Assembly (NCBI GenBank): GCA_963971425.1
Contig: OZ020518.1
Coordinates: 29,022,770 to 29,086,769 of the forward strand
DNA length: 64,000 nucleotides
Reading direction: 5' to 3'
DNA from: Bryoerythrophyllum caledonicum
Lineage: Eukaryota > Streptophyta > Bryopsida > Pottiales > Pottiaceae
The position numbers and the translations under genes are program-made. The number at the start of each line of letters is the position of its first letter. Position 1 is the stretch's first letter. A model generated the notes under the pieces. It ran no database searches and was not told where the DNA came from. It saw only the letters and a program-made list of their open reading frames with translations. Positions 1 to 12,211 of the stretch are shown here, in pieces.

Positions 1-3000
1 CTAGCTCTAGATCCTGCACTACCCACATCAAACATGCACAAGTAGATCTAGATCTGGATACCATGTCACAGCTAGAAACACCACACCTAGCACCTCCTCA
101 ACCAGAACACTAGCACATTTACATGAAGATTGACTACTGCCAACAATACGCACAACACCGAAGTCAAGATACAAGATTTATCCACAAGGGCCGACACTCT
201 CAAGGATCAGCTAAGTTACATATATGTAATCTGTACTTAGGAAAGTCTTTACATTGCTCATACAAACGTAGTAGGTACATGCTAGAAATTGTTGATGCTG
301 CCATACGCATGTCTAATCCCTATTGCAAGAAGTCACAAGAGCAGCCCAAGCAGATTGGTACTGAAACGCAGGTACTCCTGAGGACAACGCATGAAGCAAC
401 AGCACCCAGAGTAGAAAGCCAAGACACCTGCGACAAAAGCAACAAATTAGTGGTAGCACCCCGCAGTCAACAAACTCATCAACTGCTGCAGATCAGCAAC
501 AAAGCTCAAGGATCCATACCCCCCGAGGACAACACAAGGAGCTGCAACAGTCAAGTCCAACAGCCCGAGAAGATCAGCATTGTGATGTATTACAGGGATC
601 AACCCTTACGAGAACGACGTAAGGAGCAGAAACACAGAGCAAGGTGCGGCACGAGCAGCAGCACTCGCTGGAAGAGCGATGAGCTTCAAAACCGACACAG
701 TCCAAGGAAACCAGGGTCATATCAACAAGGACAACAAAGGGAGCAGCAGTACCTGCTAGAGAGCACCACCGCAGGGAATACAACAAACATCGACACTCCA
801 GCCCACCCGGCCAAGGTACGTCCCTCTAACCTTAAACTCAGCACCACTTATTTTTTTTCCATGACCTTAGGAAAAATGTAGAACACATCACCAGATCAGC
901 GAGAAGAAATGAGACATGCCAACAAAACAAGAAGGAGCTGAAAAAGGACAAAACAGCAGAATACGAGAACTCATCAAAACCGAAAACGAAGGAAGATCAG
1001 GCCTCTCGACCCTACAACTTGAGTAGTCCCACGTCAAGACCAATACAGCAACAACACCACTCCCAATGCCAAACTCGACAACTGAAAGCAAACAAGACCT
1101 CAGAACAGCAAACAAGCATCAGGTATGTGCGCAATCAGGTAAGCAACCTTACCACCACCACATCTCAATTCTTTCTTGCTAGTAAAACACTACTAAATAC
1201 TGACTGATTGCCAAAGGCCATACAACACACAGGAGACCATGACCAGCCACAACCATACAAGCAAAACCCTAGCCGCCACAACAAGAATGACGAATCCACG
1301 AAAAAACAAGATCAAAACGCCCATCTGAGTCATGACAACTTACCAGCCACAACCCAACGGCTACCAGAAGGAGCTAACCCTATACGACCAAAAAAACGAC
1401 GACGTTCATCAACCTCAACTACATCCAGCAAACACCAACACAATACAAGGTATAAATCACGCCCTCATTCCACTCTCAGATCCTCTCACATTGTTCTATT
1501 GCGCAGCCATTCTCTCCATGCGCTGAGGCAACACCGCGATATCTACTCAACCCGTGTAGAGTTCACGTGCCTGCCAGCAGCTGCGAAGCATTGGCGGAGT
1601 AGTGTGTTCACGTACCTGCCAGCGGCCGCGAAGCATTGGCGGAGGAGAGTGGAGACATCTTCAAATCCAGCCCGAACGCCCTGCACCAACAAAGAACAGG
1701 CTACCTCTCCCCTTGTGGACTTATTGTTTCTCTTGTGGTTTATTTGTGTACTAATCAACTCTAACTTGATCTTGAAGTGCCCTCCATACACAGAAAGGTA
1801 CCTGCAGACAAATGCACGACGTCACAAGTTAGCACGCACAGAAGTGGTGGTCAGACAGATCGAAGGCACTTCGACTTACCAGTACAAGGCGCAGCAGATC
1901 CGCACGAAGCGCCGTCTCCCGAAGCAGAGGGCTGCCTACCAACCCCGATACCGATCTCAGCAAAGACGAATGCAGAGTACCACCCCAAGCCAGGCGATCG
2001 GACAAGCCCAGCCCTGGAGACCCAAACCCTATAGAAGCCGAAGGAAGAGCCACGCAGACAGGCCACAATCAGACCGCAGAGCCGTGCAGATCGCAGCCCG
2101 CAACCAAGCTCAAACCCTACACGCGGTCGGAAGTGAAGTTTACATTCAACGATCATGCCCACCGTTTGGTAACCTATCGTGCTGCCAGCCCATCAGTGTC
2201 CCACCGAGTAACCACATCAACAGACAAACACAGCGCCCGGAGACTGCGCATAGGCAAGCGCGAGTCACACACAACGACTCTGTTAAGCCACTGACCCGCC
2301 GAATATCCCGAAGCCGGCACCCTCGCACCAGTCCCAGACGATTCGCACCTCCTTCTTGGTGGGATCAAGACCTACCGAGCGTAATCTTTGCAGAAGGCAG
2401 CCAACGGAAGGGCCCATCTCGGAAGGCGCTCGAAACCCCGGTGGAACGAGAACGGTGTGGAGAGCTGAACGTGAAGTCTCGCGCCCACGCGGGAGATACA
2501 GTGAAGACGCCAACCTGCTACATTCAGCCCCCTCCCCCAAGACCGACCCCAGGGACCCAACTCCCTGCCTCTTCCAAAACCACCAGCGTGACAACGACCA
2601 GTTTTGGCGAACGAAGAGGAGACCAGGAGAAGACTGAGAGTAGACCAAGAGGTGCAGTCCTCAATTACAACACCACCAACTGTTCTCCTCAAGCCAAGAC
2701 CTCACATCATAGCGTACAAAAGGTAAAAATTTGTTCAGGCCATACCTCTTTCACTTCTTTATCACAACTATCTGTTTTTCGCCATCATTGGGATTATTAT
2801 GCAATCCTATGGGCATGTTAACAACATATAATAATTAAGCCAGCTACTTGGGGAGGTGACCAACATTCTGGCACCTCCCATGTGTGTGCATGCGCAAGAG
2901 TCAATGTCAATGTATTGTATTATGATAATCCCTCTAAAGTCCAAGTCTTAGATATTAAGTCGGTCGATTGTTGGTATACCTTTCATATTACTTTCAAACC

Positions 3001-3060
3001 CTTCTTGGTAACTCTAACTTCAAAAAGCCTTCAACGTATTGTCATCAAGTTGAGGACAAG
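1..3060 (+). promoter_or_regulatory. 5' region of LINE copy 1, probably non-coding
   Basis: A C- and A-rich stretch on the plus strand with several long open frames but no recognisable protein domain; codon content looks compositional, not coding. It holds GT..AG segments that look like short introns, for example about 793-850 (gtacgt to ttag) and 1117-1183 (gtatgt to ctag). A tandem pair of about 47 bp lies near 1560-1651. An inverted repeat gggaggtg/cacctccc sits near 2850-2879. Copy 2 has a similarly AC-rich leader with different tandem repeats. I infer a long leader or promoter region; where the element truly starts is not visible. Confidence 0.5.
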
Positions 3061-4719
3061 ATGATAAGGGCCAATAGTGAGCCAAGACAATCTACTCCAT
3101 CGATTAATATTCTTCACTTTGACTGTCAGAGTATGTCGCAATGCCAAGATGTTGCCTCCTCCTCCAAGCGCCTATTTGTTGATGTGGTTGAAGAAAATCC
3201 TTGCCCAAAAAATACTAGTCAAAACCTCCTATTTATCACAAACACTAGCCAGAAAAAAGTGAAGGCAACAAGTTTGCCTTGCACCGAATTTTGGCTAGGC
3301 TTTCATGCAATGAATATGATTGCAAAAAAGAATGGGAATCAAAAAATACCTATAGTTAGCATAGAAGACTTGGTCAAAAGTGGACTGAATATTCAAGAAG
3401 CTAGTGAAAGTTTTAATGCCATGCCTGCTTTTCCATTCGTCCCCCAAAACGAATGGCCATCTGAAAGAATAGATGGTAAATTGGGTAACCACTTTAATCT
3501 TACCCAACTCCCAAGTGAAGTTGAGGTGGATACTAGTGGCTATGCACTGGACTACCAAGTGGCGATTTACTTCGAACTCGGTACCCAAGTTTGGACCAAA
3601 GACAGCGTGTTAGACATGGTGAAAGCTAGGCTAAACGAAATGGGGATACCTACTGGAGCAGGCATTGGTGAGCCAATAGCCGTATTTTGCTACCACCAAA
3701 CCAACAATTGGAATGGGGTCATTAAAATACACCTAAAGAATCCGGATATTGATGCTAGTGGATTGTTGAAAGGCAAGAGACCCTTCATTCTCATCTTGAA
3801 TGAAGGGATTCCACACAAGGGTAAAGTGTGCAAATCATATGACTCCCTTGCCTTTTCACACCTACTATCAGTGAAAATATCCGGCCCTAATCTTGCCACC
3901 AAAGAATCTTTTGAATTGCATGAAGAGATAGTAAGGGATAGTTTTGCAAGGGGTCATGAGTTTGAAATAACCGGGGTTGAAAAAAAGGGACTCGCTGATT
4001 TTGCATGGGTAAAAACTCCCTCCCCAGAGCAAGCAGCCAAAGTCAAAGATTACAAAATCTCATTTTCTAATGAGATATTTGTGCCAATGTTTGCCACTAG
4101 GAAGATGGATGAAAATGAAATCGCAAAAAAGAATTGTCTCATTCTCATTGCTAAAAACCTTAACAAAACAAAAAATGAAAAAGAAATTACAAATGGAATC
4201 AAATCCATATTTGGTGAGGAGAATGTGGTTAATATATTCTTCAAACTCGAACATGGGCGACATGTAGGGACATGTAACATTGAATGCCTAAATGCTGCTG
4301 TATATAAAAAGTATGTCAAACAAAGCAAAAAATTACATGGTAAGTATGTCATGTTCACCCCTCATCCTAAGAGTTTAGATGGAAGCAATAAACCAAGTAC
4401 GGAGGAACTCACGAGATTAGGATTCTCGGATGTAAACTCGGCAGTAGTAAACGCTGTGATTGCCATGGAGAATGGACCGAACAAAGGGAACGGAGTTACC
4501 CTTGACCAACTTAGAGAGGAAATGAAGACCATGAAAGGTGAGATCGTACACGAGGCAAGACAATATGCGGATATGGTACAAGCGAATACCGTCAAGTCCC
4601 TTAGGGGAGAAATGTCAACTCTCCGATCTCAACTCATCCAAACAATCATGGCGGCCGAATCACAAGCATCGGAACGGGAGCAACGTGCGATAGAAGGCAA
4701 GATGGACATGTCAAACTAA
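3061..4719 (+). CDS. LINE ORF1 protein, RRM-like fold plus C-terminal coiled coil
   Basis: An open frame of about 550 residues from the ATG at 3061; the frame is open further upstream to 2968, but copy 2 starts at the equivalent point with a good ATG context. LINE ORF1 proteins bind element RNA and package it with pol. Near residue 360 there is a beta-alpha-beta-like block (LILIAKNLNK, then VNIFFKLEHGRHVGTCNIEC) resembling an RNA-recognition fold. The last 80 or so residues are rich in E, K, R, Q and heptad-like, suggesting a coiled coil after the RNA-binding part. No CCHC knuckle is seen. The middle block TFE/LGxQVxTKDxVLDMV is shared with the copy 2 protein but I do not recognise it. The stop at 4717-4719 overlaps the next ORF, which lies in the -1 frame. 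Confidence 0.8.
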   Translation: MIRANSEPRQSTPSINILHFDCQSMSQCQDVASSSKRLFVDVVEENPCPKNTSQNLLFITNTSQKKVKATSLPCTEFWLGFHAMNMIAKKNGNQKIPIVSIEDLVKSGLNIQEASESFNAMPAFPFVPQNEWPSERIDGKLGNHFNLTQLPSEVEVDTSGYALDYQVAIYFELGTQVWTKDSVLDMVKARLNEMGIPTGAGIGEPIAVFCYHQTNNWNGVIKIHLKNPDIDASGLLKGKRPFILILNEGIPHKGKVCKSYDSLAFSHLLSVKISGPNLATKESFELHEEIVRDSFARGHEFEITGVEKKGLADFAWVKTPSPEQAAKVKDYKISFSNEIFVPMFATRKMDENEIAKKNCLILIAKNLNKTKNEKEITNGIKSIFGEENVVNIFFKLEHGRHVGTCNIECLNAAVYKKYVKQSKKLHGKYVMFTPHPKSLDGSNKPSTEELTRLGFSDVNSAVVNAVIAMENGPNKGNGVTLDQLREEMKTMKGEIVHEARQYADMVQANTVKSLRGEMSTLRSQLIQTIMAAESQASEREQRAIEGKMDMSN

Positions 4720-4721
4720 TA

Positions 4722-5031
4722 TTGCCAAACAACGCTGCAATAAATCAATACATACCAGTATATATGTATACTATATTACACAATATAAAAATCCAGAAAA
4801 AACATTACAAAAACTCATACAAACCAAAAACAAAAACAAAAACTTTAGTATATTTATATTCTATTAAACACAACAATTACAAAAAAAATATAAACAAAAA
4901 CAAAAAAAGATATAATATAGTATATATATATACTATTGTCATACCAATATTCTACCAAAAAATACATCAAAAGCAAAACATAATATATCATTATACTACC
5001 AAACAAACCAAAAATAACAACAATAAACACC

Positions 5032-5088
<57 letters not shown>

Positions 5089-5816
5089 ACCCCACACCCC
5101 TCCCACTAACGGCCATAAACATTATACATTACAAAATATCAATTTTACTTTGTGGAGACATTGAAACTAACCCCGGCCCAATGCCAAATGTCTTCCGCAA
5201 CCACCCAAAAACACACAAAAGGTTATCAAAAATATATTTTATTCCAAATACTATAAAACTCCATCCCGAATATCAACACCTAGCATCTTCCTTCGCACCA
5301 CTTCTAAAAAATAATCACACACTTCACCAAACATACTCCACCCTCTACCCCAACATATCCCACTACATACAACAAAAAAACAATCACCCATCCACACATA
5401 TATTATTCGCCATAATCACCACCCTCCACCCTTCAATAGATGAATGCAACAATATCACTAGCCAACACTCTACCAACACAAACCCCACACATTGGACAAA
5501 TATACTACTAAACACCCTATCCTCTCTACATAATCCCCCTGAAAGACATATAGATACACTCCACCCATACACCAAATTCCTAGAAGAAAACCAACACCTT
5601 CTTGAACACAAAACCTCTCTACACAATGACCTATATAACTTTATCCATAACCAAACCACACATCCTTCCCCCGATGAACTACAACGAAAATTTCCCTACT
5701 TCCCGCATATCTTATCTTTGAAACTCTCACATGCTTTGAACCAATCCATGCCTACACGCACCCCACCCCAACACCTGCATACATTTCCCCTCCACTTTGT
5801 AACCACGACTATATAG
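4722..5816 (+). CDS. LINE middle ORF with 2A peptide and an unknown conserved domain
   Basis: This frame lies -1 to ORF1 and is open across the ORF1 stop, so translation could arrive by frameshift or by stop-coupled reinitiation; no strong ATG precedes it (first in-frame ATG about 4764). The first 140 residues are low-complexity K, N, Y, T and a polyglutamine run encoded by CAA repeats (5031-5087). Then comes LLCGDIETNPGP, a canonical 2A sequence that makes the ribosome skip the last Gly-Pro bond, followed at once by MPN and about 210 residues of unknown function (blocks PPERHID and FLEENQHLLEH). That domain is conserved in copy 2 (PPERHIS, FLENNLNI). The ORF stops at 5814-5816, while pol continues in the -1 frame of this ORF. 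I infer that 2A frees the downstream protein from the low-complexity leader. Confidence 0.75.
5031..5087 (+). repeat. (CAA)n microsatellite encoding polyglutamine
   Basis: About nineteen CAA/ACA units sit between ORF1 and the 2A motif and are read as Gln. Copy 2 has a different simple repeat (ACAT/ACAC type) in the same place, so a low-complexity spacer is kept but not its sequence. Confidence 0.95.
5154..5180 (+). other. 2A ribosome-skipping motif GDIETNPGP
   Basis: Codons at 5154-5180 read G-D-I-E-T-N-P-G-P, matching the D-x-E-x-N-P-G-P consensus of 2A peptides found in picornaviruses and some LINEs. It is preceded by hydrophobic ILLC and followed directly by Met. The same motif is kept in copy 2 at 25855-25881 although surrounding sequence has diverged. 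Activity is inferred from the consensus. Confidence 0.92.
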
Positions 5817-8800
5817 ACAATAGAAATACAAATATAATTACATGGAACGCGTCAACGTTAAACACTGCTTTACCATGCATCCACAATCTTATCGCCCACA
5901 CCAACACACCACCCGCCATAATTGCCATACAAGAAACTAAACTAACCGCTACTAAATCCACAAAATACATCCAAAAAACATTTCCCGATTACAAACTCAT
6001 ATTCAATAATACTCACTCCCTCACACGATGCATCCAACAATGTAGGCCATATACACCGGCAAGAGGAGGCCTACTCATGCTCTTACACCAATCATATGCC
6101 TTCCCCGGGAATATTACTAAAATCCCTACCCCGGCTAACATATCACCATATCTTCAAATTATTGAAATCACTAACAGACCCCTCCAACCATGGCTCATTC
6201 TTTACCTATACATGCCCTCACATATAGAAGACTCTAGGCTTATTCCGGAAATCCAAAATTCCATCACTTCACAAATTAACACACACACTAACCATACAAT
6301 ATTACTTTGCGGAGACTTTAACCGAGATATTGCCCTTATTGGAAGACAAAACGGAGGGTTTTGTACCCCCCCACTTGACATAGACTATCAATGGCAAAAT
6401 TATACAGATAACCTAGAATTACACTTAATTCCAACCAATACACAATACTCTCGTCAAGGTGGACCTAACTACACACAAACAAGCCTGATTGATGGATTTT
6501 ACATTAAAACACCTAACCATACCCAATACACATCTTTTACCAATACCACAACCAACTTAAACTCGGACCACTTCCCAATCCAACTAAACATACCTCACAA
6601 CACCCTTATAAATAGACCCCCCACAACCATCAACTCAAATGATATTAAAATACTTAACCCCATCCCAAGAGAAAATCTTGATAACTTTAACACAATGTTC
6701 TTTGAAAAAAACTCACTACTAATAGACTCCCTTACAGATACTCTTTCTAACCACCAACACCTCACACACAAACAATGGCAAGAAGCTTGCACAACTCTTG
6801 ACAAACTCATTAAAGAAATTTCTACTACAATAGAAAAGACTTGTAAAGCACCCCCGATTCCACTACTCACCCCTAGAACCTCGAAACAAGGAGGGTATCT
6901 TCCGAGAAAATTAGCCAAAAAATGGAAACAACATCTTGTCACATACCACACTATTCGTAAAATAGTTTATATTGTTAAAACTAACCAAAATTGGCGTACC
7001 CACCCCATATTCTCTGAACTACAAAACAACCGTCACCCTCAAATACCACAGGTACCACTACCCAACACCCCTCACGAAGATTGGCTAAAAGACATTGCAA
7101 CCATTGCAAAAATTGCCAACAAAGAAGCTCGGAAAATTACTACAAAATATGCTAGAGAATGTGTTAAAAAAGCCATTTCTAAATATCGACAACTATACGA
7201 AACTAGCCCAAAAAAGATCAATAGAAAAGTCTTCAAAAATAACACAAACCTGCCACTAGACTGCATTCTAGATCAAAACAACAACATACTAACCAGCCCA
7301 GATGACATCGCAAACGAAATACATATTCAACAATCCATAAACAATAGACCAACCACCCCCCCATGCCACTTCCAACCACAACATTCATCAACATGCACGT
7401 GTGGAGTCAGGCAATACCCGTGGCATGATTTGGACGGATTTACCATTGATAAAAGAGGCGAACCAACAACACCTCTCCACACATATTATAACAGAGACAC
7501 ATACAACATGTGCCTAAAAAATTTGGGAACCAATAAAGCCCCTGGCCCGGACCATATACCTAACTCAATTCTAAAAAACATGCCCCCAAGATTCCATGAC
7601 CTTCTATCACTATTCTTTTTTCATTGCTACAAACAAAAATCCATTCCCGCATCTTGGAAAACAAGTTTAACAATCTTATTATACAAAAAAGGCAACCCAT
7701 ACATGCTACCTAACCACCGACCCATTGCCCTAGCTAACACCATCTACAAACTATATACTAGCACACTAACATCAATATTATCGGCCTATGGAGAAATACA
7801 CCAAATACTACACGAAAGCCAAGAAGGGTTTAGAGCCGAGAGAAGTACCTCACGGCAACTTCAAACCCTCATTGCCGCTCTTGAGGATGCAAAATTTACT
7901 AATAAAGACATTTACATACTCTACATCGATTTCAAAAACGCATTCGGATCCATTGACCATCCCCGACTGCTAGCCATTATGAGCGATATTGGATACCCGG
8001 AAGACGCAATCACATTGGTTGGCAATATATACTCCCAATCTACCACTACATACACTGGGGAATTCTTTGGTAATACACGCCCTATCCCTATCCAACGTGG
8101 TACCATCCAAGGCGATACACTAAGCCCATACCTTTTTATTATTTTTCTAGAACCCCTACTAAGATGGCTCCAAAGAGGTAATAATGGTTACACATTTGGC
8201 ACTTCAAAAGTTATCATAAACTCGGCCGCATATGCCGACGATCTAGCGGCCATCTCCGGGAGTCTTAAATCACTTCAAATTCAATTAGACAAAATAGATA
8301 AATTTTGTCTATGGACCGGGATGGAACTTGGGGTCCAAAAATGTGCAGTAACTGGATGCCCAAACAAATCCAAAATAAATCCGACCGCCTTCAAAGCCCT
8401 TATCCAAGCTACCAACATCCAATATCGTAACCAACCAATTCCGGTACTTAACCAAAACCAACCCTACACATACCTTGGAATAAAACTAGTTCCATCTTTA
8501 AAATGGAAAATTCAAATTCACGCTACTACTACAAAACTTATTAAACAATGTAATGAACTCGCACTATGTCCGGCAACATTGCAACAAAAAATAAAAATGA
8601 TTGATACCGTTATACGATCGGGTATCGCATACAGTTTCTATGCGGTCCCTTATTCCATGCCCGCCATAAACAAACTTGACAAAAAAATTATAGCCATACA
8701 AAAGAAAGTATGTGGACTCCCTAAGTGCACGCCCAATGTCATAACACAACTCCCTCACGAACTATTTGGATTAGAAGCCTTCTCCCTCAAAAATGCCTAT

Positions 8801-11800
8801 CTACGTTGTATTGGAGAACAACTCCAAAACGCACTTAACGACAAGGGACGACTAGGGCTAATTTACAGTGGACTCCTTCGGCACATCCTTGCCATATATG
8901 GAGGGGCACAACACCTCCAAAGACTTAAAAAATCCGATTGCCTTCGGTCACCTATTACCCGCACACTTTTTCTACTCAAAACAGAAGGCCAAGCATTCCT
9001 AAAGAGCACACTAGAAGATTTTCTACTAGACCCGGCACCGCTAGAACAAAATTGGGCAAATGAATTACACAATCTCCCTAGACTTGACCAACAATTATCC
9101 GCCAAACTCCTACAAAAACTCTTTTCCGCAAACATCACTGATCTTAAACAAATCACACTACCAAATGGAACACAACTTATAGACAAAAACTACAAAGCAT
9201 TCTACGGTACCCCTCACAAATTAATAAAAAGTGCGTTAAAAATTGCCAAACAATTATTCTGTCATCCCCCATGCCTCCCTATATGCCCCAACCCCTGCAC
9301 CACTCACGCCCCACCGTACACACTCAAAGACTCATACATCATCGATCACAATGACACCCACCCCAACATCAACCCCCCATTAATCCCTCCAAACCCGCCA
9401 CATTCACGATCATATGCCCCCCCACCACATATATTAAAAAATCCTGTCATACATCCAATAAATAACATTACCGCGCACAAACATAGAAAGTACATTGACT
9501 CTAACAACATAAGCAAACAATACACGTCATAACTATGCCATTGGTCCCACAATAACATCACCTACGCCAAATGGCTCCCACAAAGAAATCTTTTCCCCTG
9601 GCACAACCCAAATACTTCCTTACATAACACCGAAATCCTCACACAATACTACCTTAGAACTCAAAACAATTATTACCTAAATATCATACAAGTACACCAC
9701 CCTCAAACACAACCTCGAGATAGAAGATTTGTAACGCCACCTCTTATTATCCCCCTTCTTAACATCTTTACAACCGAATGTAACCCCGAAACGGACATCC
9801 TAGCACAAACAAATACAATCAAAATACAACAAGATAATGCCCACATATACGAAGGTAATGGTAGACACCTAATAACCATACCACTCAACAGACTACAATG
9901 GCTGTGGAATCAATATCACAACGCACTCCAAAGCCACATTAACATTGAACCAATACCCCAAACATTTGAAACCGAAATTGTTTGGCTATACCAAAGATAT
10001 AACTACCGGACACCCAAAAATGACCCCCTTAAAAATGCACACTACACATTACCCGTTCCTATCCTAGACTACCTTATTACATCTCTGAATATCACACATT
10101 CATACTTTTCATCCCCCGTTACATGCTCCACAAAAATCTCAAAATTTTACTCCCCATTTGAACGAGATAAGATTTTTGGTTCTCTTGGTAAAGCTTTTTA
10201 TTATAAGTGGAGCGGAATAGGCCTCGCACACCCTCACAACGAAGAAGAAACACAACAAGCAACACATTGGGCACGCCTAGCGGCAAATAATGATCCCAAC
10301 CACAACATCACCATTATTATCACTCCCGACACTCATTGGTACCACAACTCTAACCCACACTTAGGTCCATTCCCGGACTCCCACATCATAGCTCTATTTG
10401 AAGCGGACTCTATGATTTACAAAGAACCCACTATACAACCGCAAATACAAACACCCCGACTTGAACCAGCAACCCTACGTATCCTATGTATACATCAACA
10501 AACTGGAGAAATAGGTACTTTAGAAAACCTCACTCATCTCACTTTGATAGCAAAAAATCTAAATATTAACATGGTATACACCGCAATTGCTTCTCCCACA
10601 CCTATTCCAACCCACGTAAACCGCAACAAAAAATGGTCTAAAACCCCATACACAAACATCTCCGCATTACCAATTACCGAATTGAGCCTCCCCATCTCCT
10701 ACTACCAAATTAATACAGACCTTAAATTTGACCCCAACCTTAGCTACTACACTGACGGCTCTTTCAAAGAACCAACCGAAGTAAGCCCGGGACATTGGCA
10801 CCGAGAAAAAGCCGGATATGGGATATATAATTCAACCAAACAAATTAAATTAGGCAAAAGACTACATGGACTCCAAAATATTCTACGAGCCGAAATGATG
10901 GCTATACATAAAACCCTTAAGATAATCACCACTCAATACCCCAACGAACCGGCTCACATATTTACAGATTGCATAAATGTATTATATCTCCTTAATACAC
11001 ACATTAAACACCCTACTTTTCACAACAGTCACCCGGATAAAACTATCCTTACATCTATGATTGAAATGCTTCAAAAACGCACACAGATTACTACACTCCA
11101 CAAAGTCCGAGCTCATGCCAATATCGACGGCAATGAACAAGCCGACAAACTAGCAAAGGAAGGAAGAGAAAAAACCCACAAGAATGCCGAACACCCATAT
11201 GAACACGCCCACGCCACCCCATATTACTTCCATAGATATGAATGGCCCTCTATGGGTGAAACCCCCGATAAAGGCCCCATACGATTCTTGGACAAATACC
11301 TCAAAAAACATGATCTTAAAAATAACCTAGAAGAACTGACAGAAAACTTCCCCAATATTGATAAATGGACCGGCAACCCAAATATTCACAACGCAATGTC
11401 CAATAATTTTTGGAAAAACCCCATAATTACGGACTCACAAATCACATGCCTAATCAAATTCCGCACCGGACAATACATGGGAAATGCCCGCAAACAACTC
11501 TTCTTCGGAATTGAAAGATTCCCTACAATAACATGTCCAATTTGCAACACCACGGACCCGGATACATGGCTACATGTCTTACTCAAGTGCCAAAACCCCC
11601 ATATACACTCACTAATTGTCAAAAGACATAACAAAGCCGTATGGGCTATTCGTAAACTACTTATTTCATCAACCAAATCCCGGTGCTTCATTCTCATGAA
11701 TGCCGGAACCTTTAATGATAACCCACAAGAAAATACGGTCCCCCCTTGGCTATTACCATGCATTTGTCACACTCAAAGATGCCACTGCAATGCAAGATTC

Positions 11801-12211
11801 AAACCGGACCTACTATGTGTTAGAGGACTTCCATACAAAGACCCCCCACCTAACCACATTGACCCGAGTCTCACTATTCAGTTTATTGAATTCACATATT
11901 GTAATGATAGATTCTCTCCGGACACTATTGTAAACAAAACAAACAAATTCAAACAATTACTTGACGATATTCAAGCACTAGGATGGAAAGTAGACCCCCT
12001 CATTGTCATCACAGCGGGTGCTAGAGCCACCACCTTCATTCCTTCTATGACAACCCTTGAAGATACATTCAAAATTCCCATCACTTCAATCAAAACCACC
12101 TTTTCTAATATTAACACTATTGCAATTCAACATGCTATGTCGATACTCCTGCATAAACGTAAACTTGAAAACAACCAACCCCTTCCTGTCACATTGAACC
12201 CCCCTCCATAG
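5741..12211 (+). CDS. LINE pol: AP endonuclease, RT, RNase H, CCHC, restriction-like nuclease (one stop)
   Basis: One frame from about 5741 to 12211, broken only by TAA at 9530-9532. The AP endonuclease shows QETKL (about 5931), GDFNRDI (about 6316) and SDHFPI (about 6560). RT shows KAPGPDHIPNSIL, LYIDFKNAFGS (catalytic Asp codon 7928), GTIQGDTLSPYLF and YADD (8231-8242). RNase H has its four acidic residues: YTDGSF (Asp codon 10754), AEMMAIH (Glu 10892), FTDC (Asp 10967) and NEQADKLA (Asp 11144). Then comes CPIC-x9-H-x4-C (11534 on), KRHNKAV, and a PD-(D/E)xK-like core: KPDLL (Asp 11807), FIEFTY (Glu 11888) and NKTNKFK (lysines from about 11936). CCHC, then RHN, then PD..E..K is the order in R2-type restriction-like endonucleases. 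The pol therefore carries two nuclease types, as in Dualen. Its start is set by frame only; it lies -1 to the 2A ORF. Confidence 0.9.

Noticed and set aside
123-881. A 252-codon open frame near the left edge
   Set aside because: Gln/Ser/Arg-rich compositional frame in the same leader, with an intron-like GT..AG near its end; no family resemblance.
1208-2821. A 537-codon open frame in the LINE copy 1 leader
   Set aside because: AC-rich composition removes stops; no domain, and copy 2 has no matching protein in its leader.
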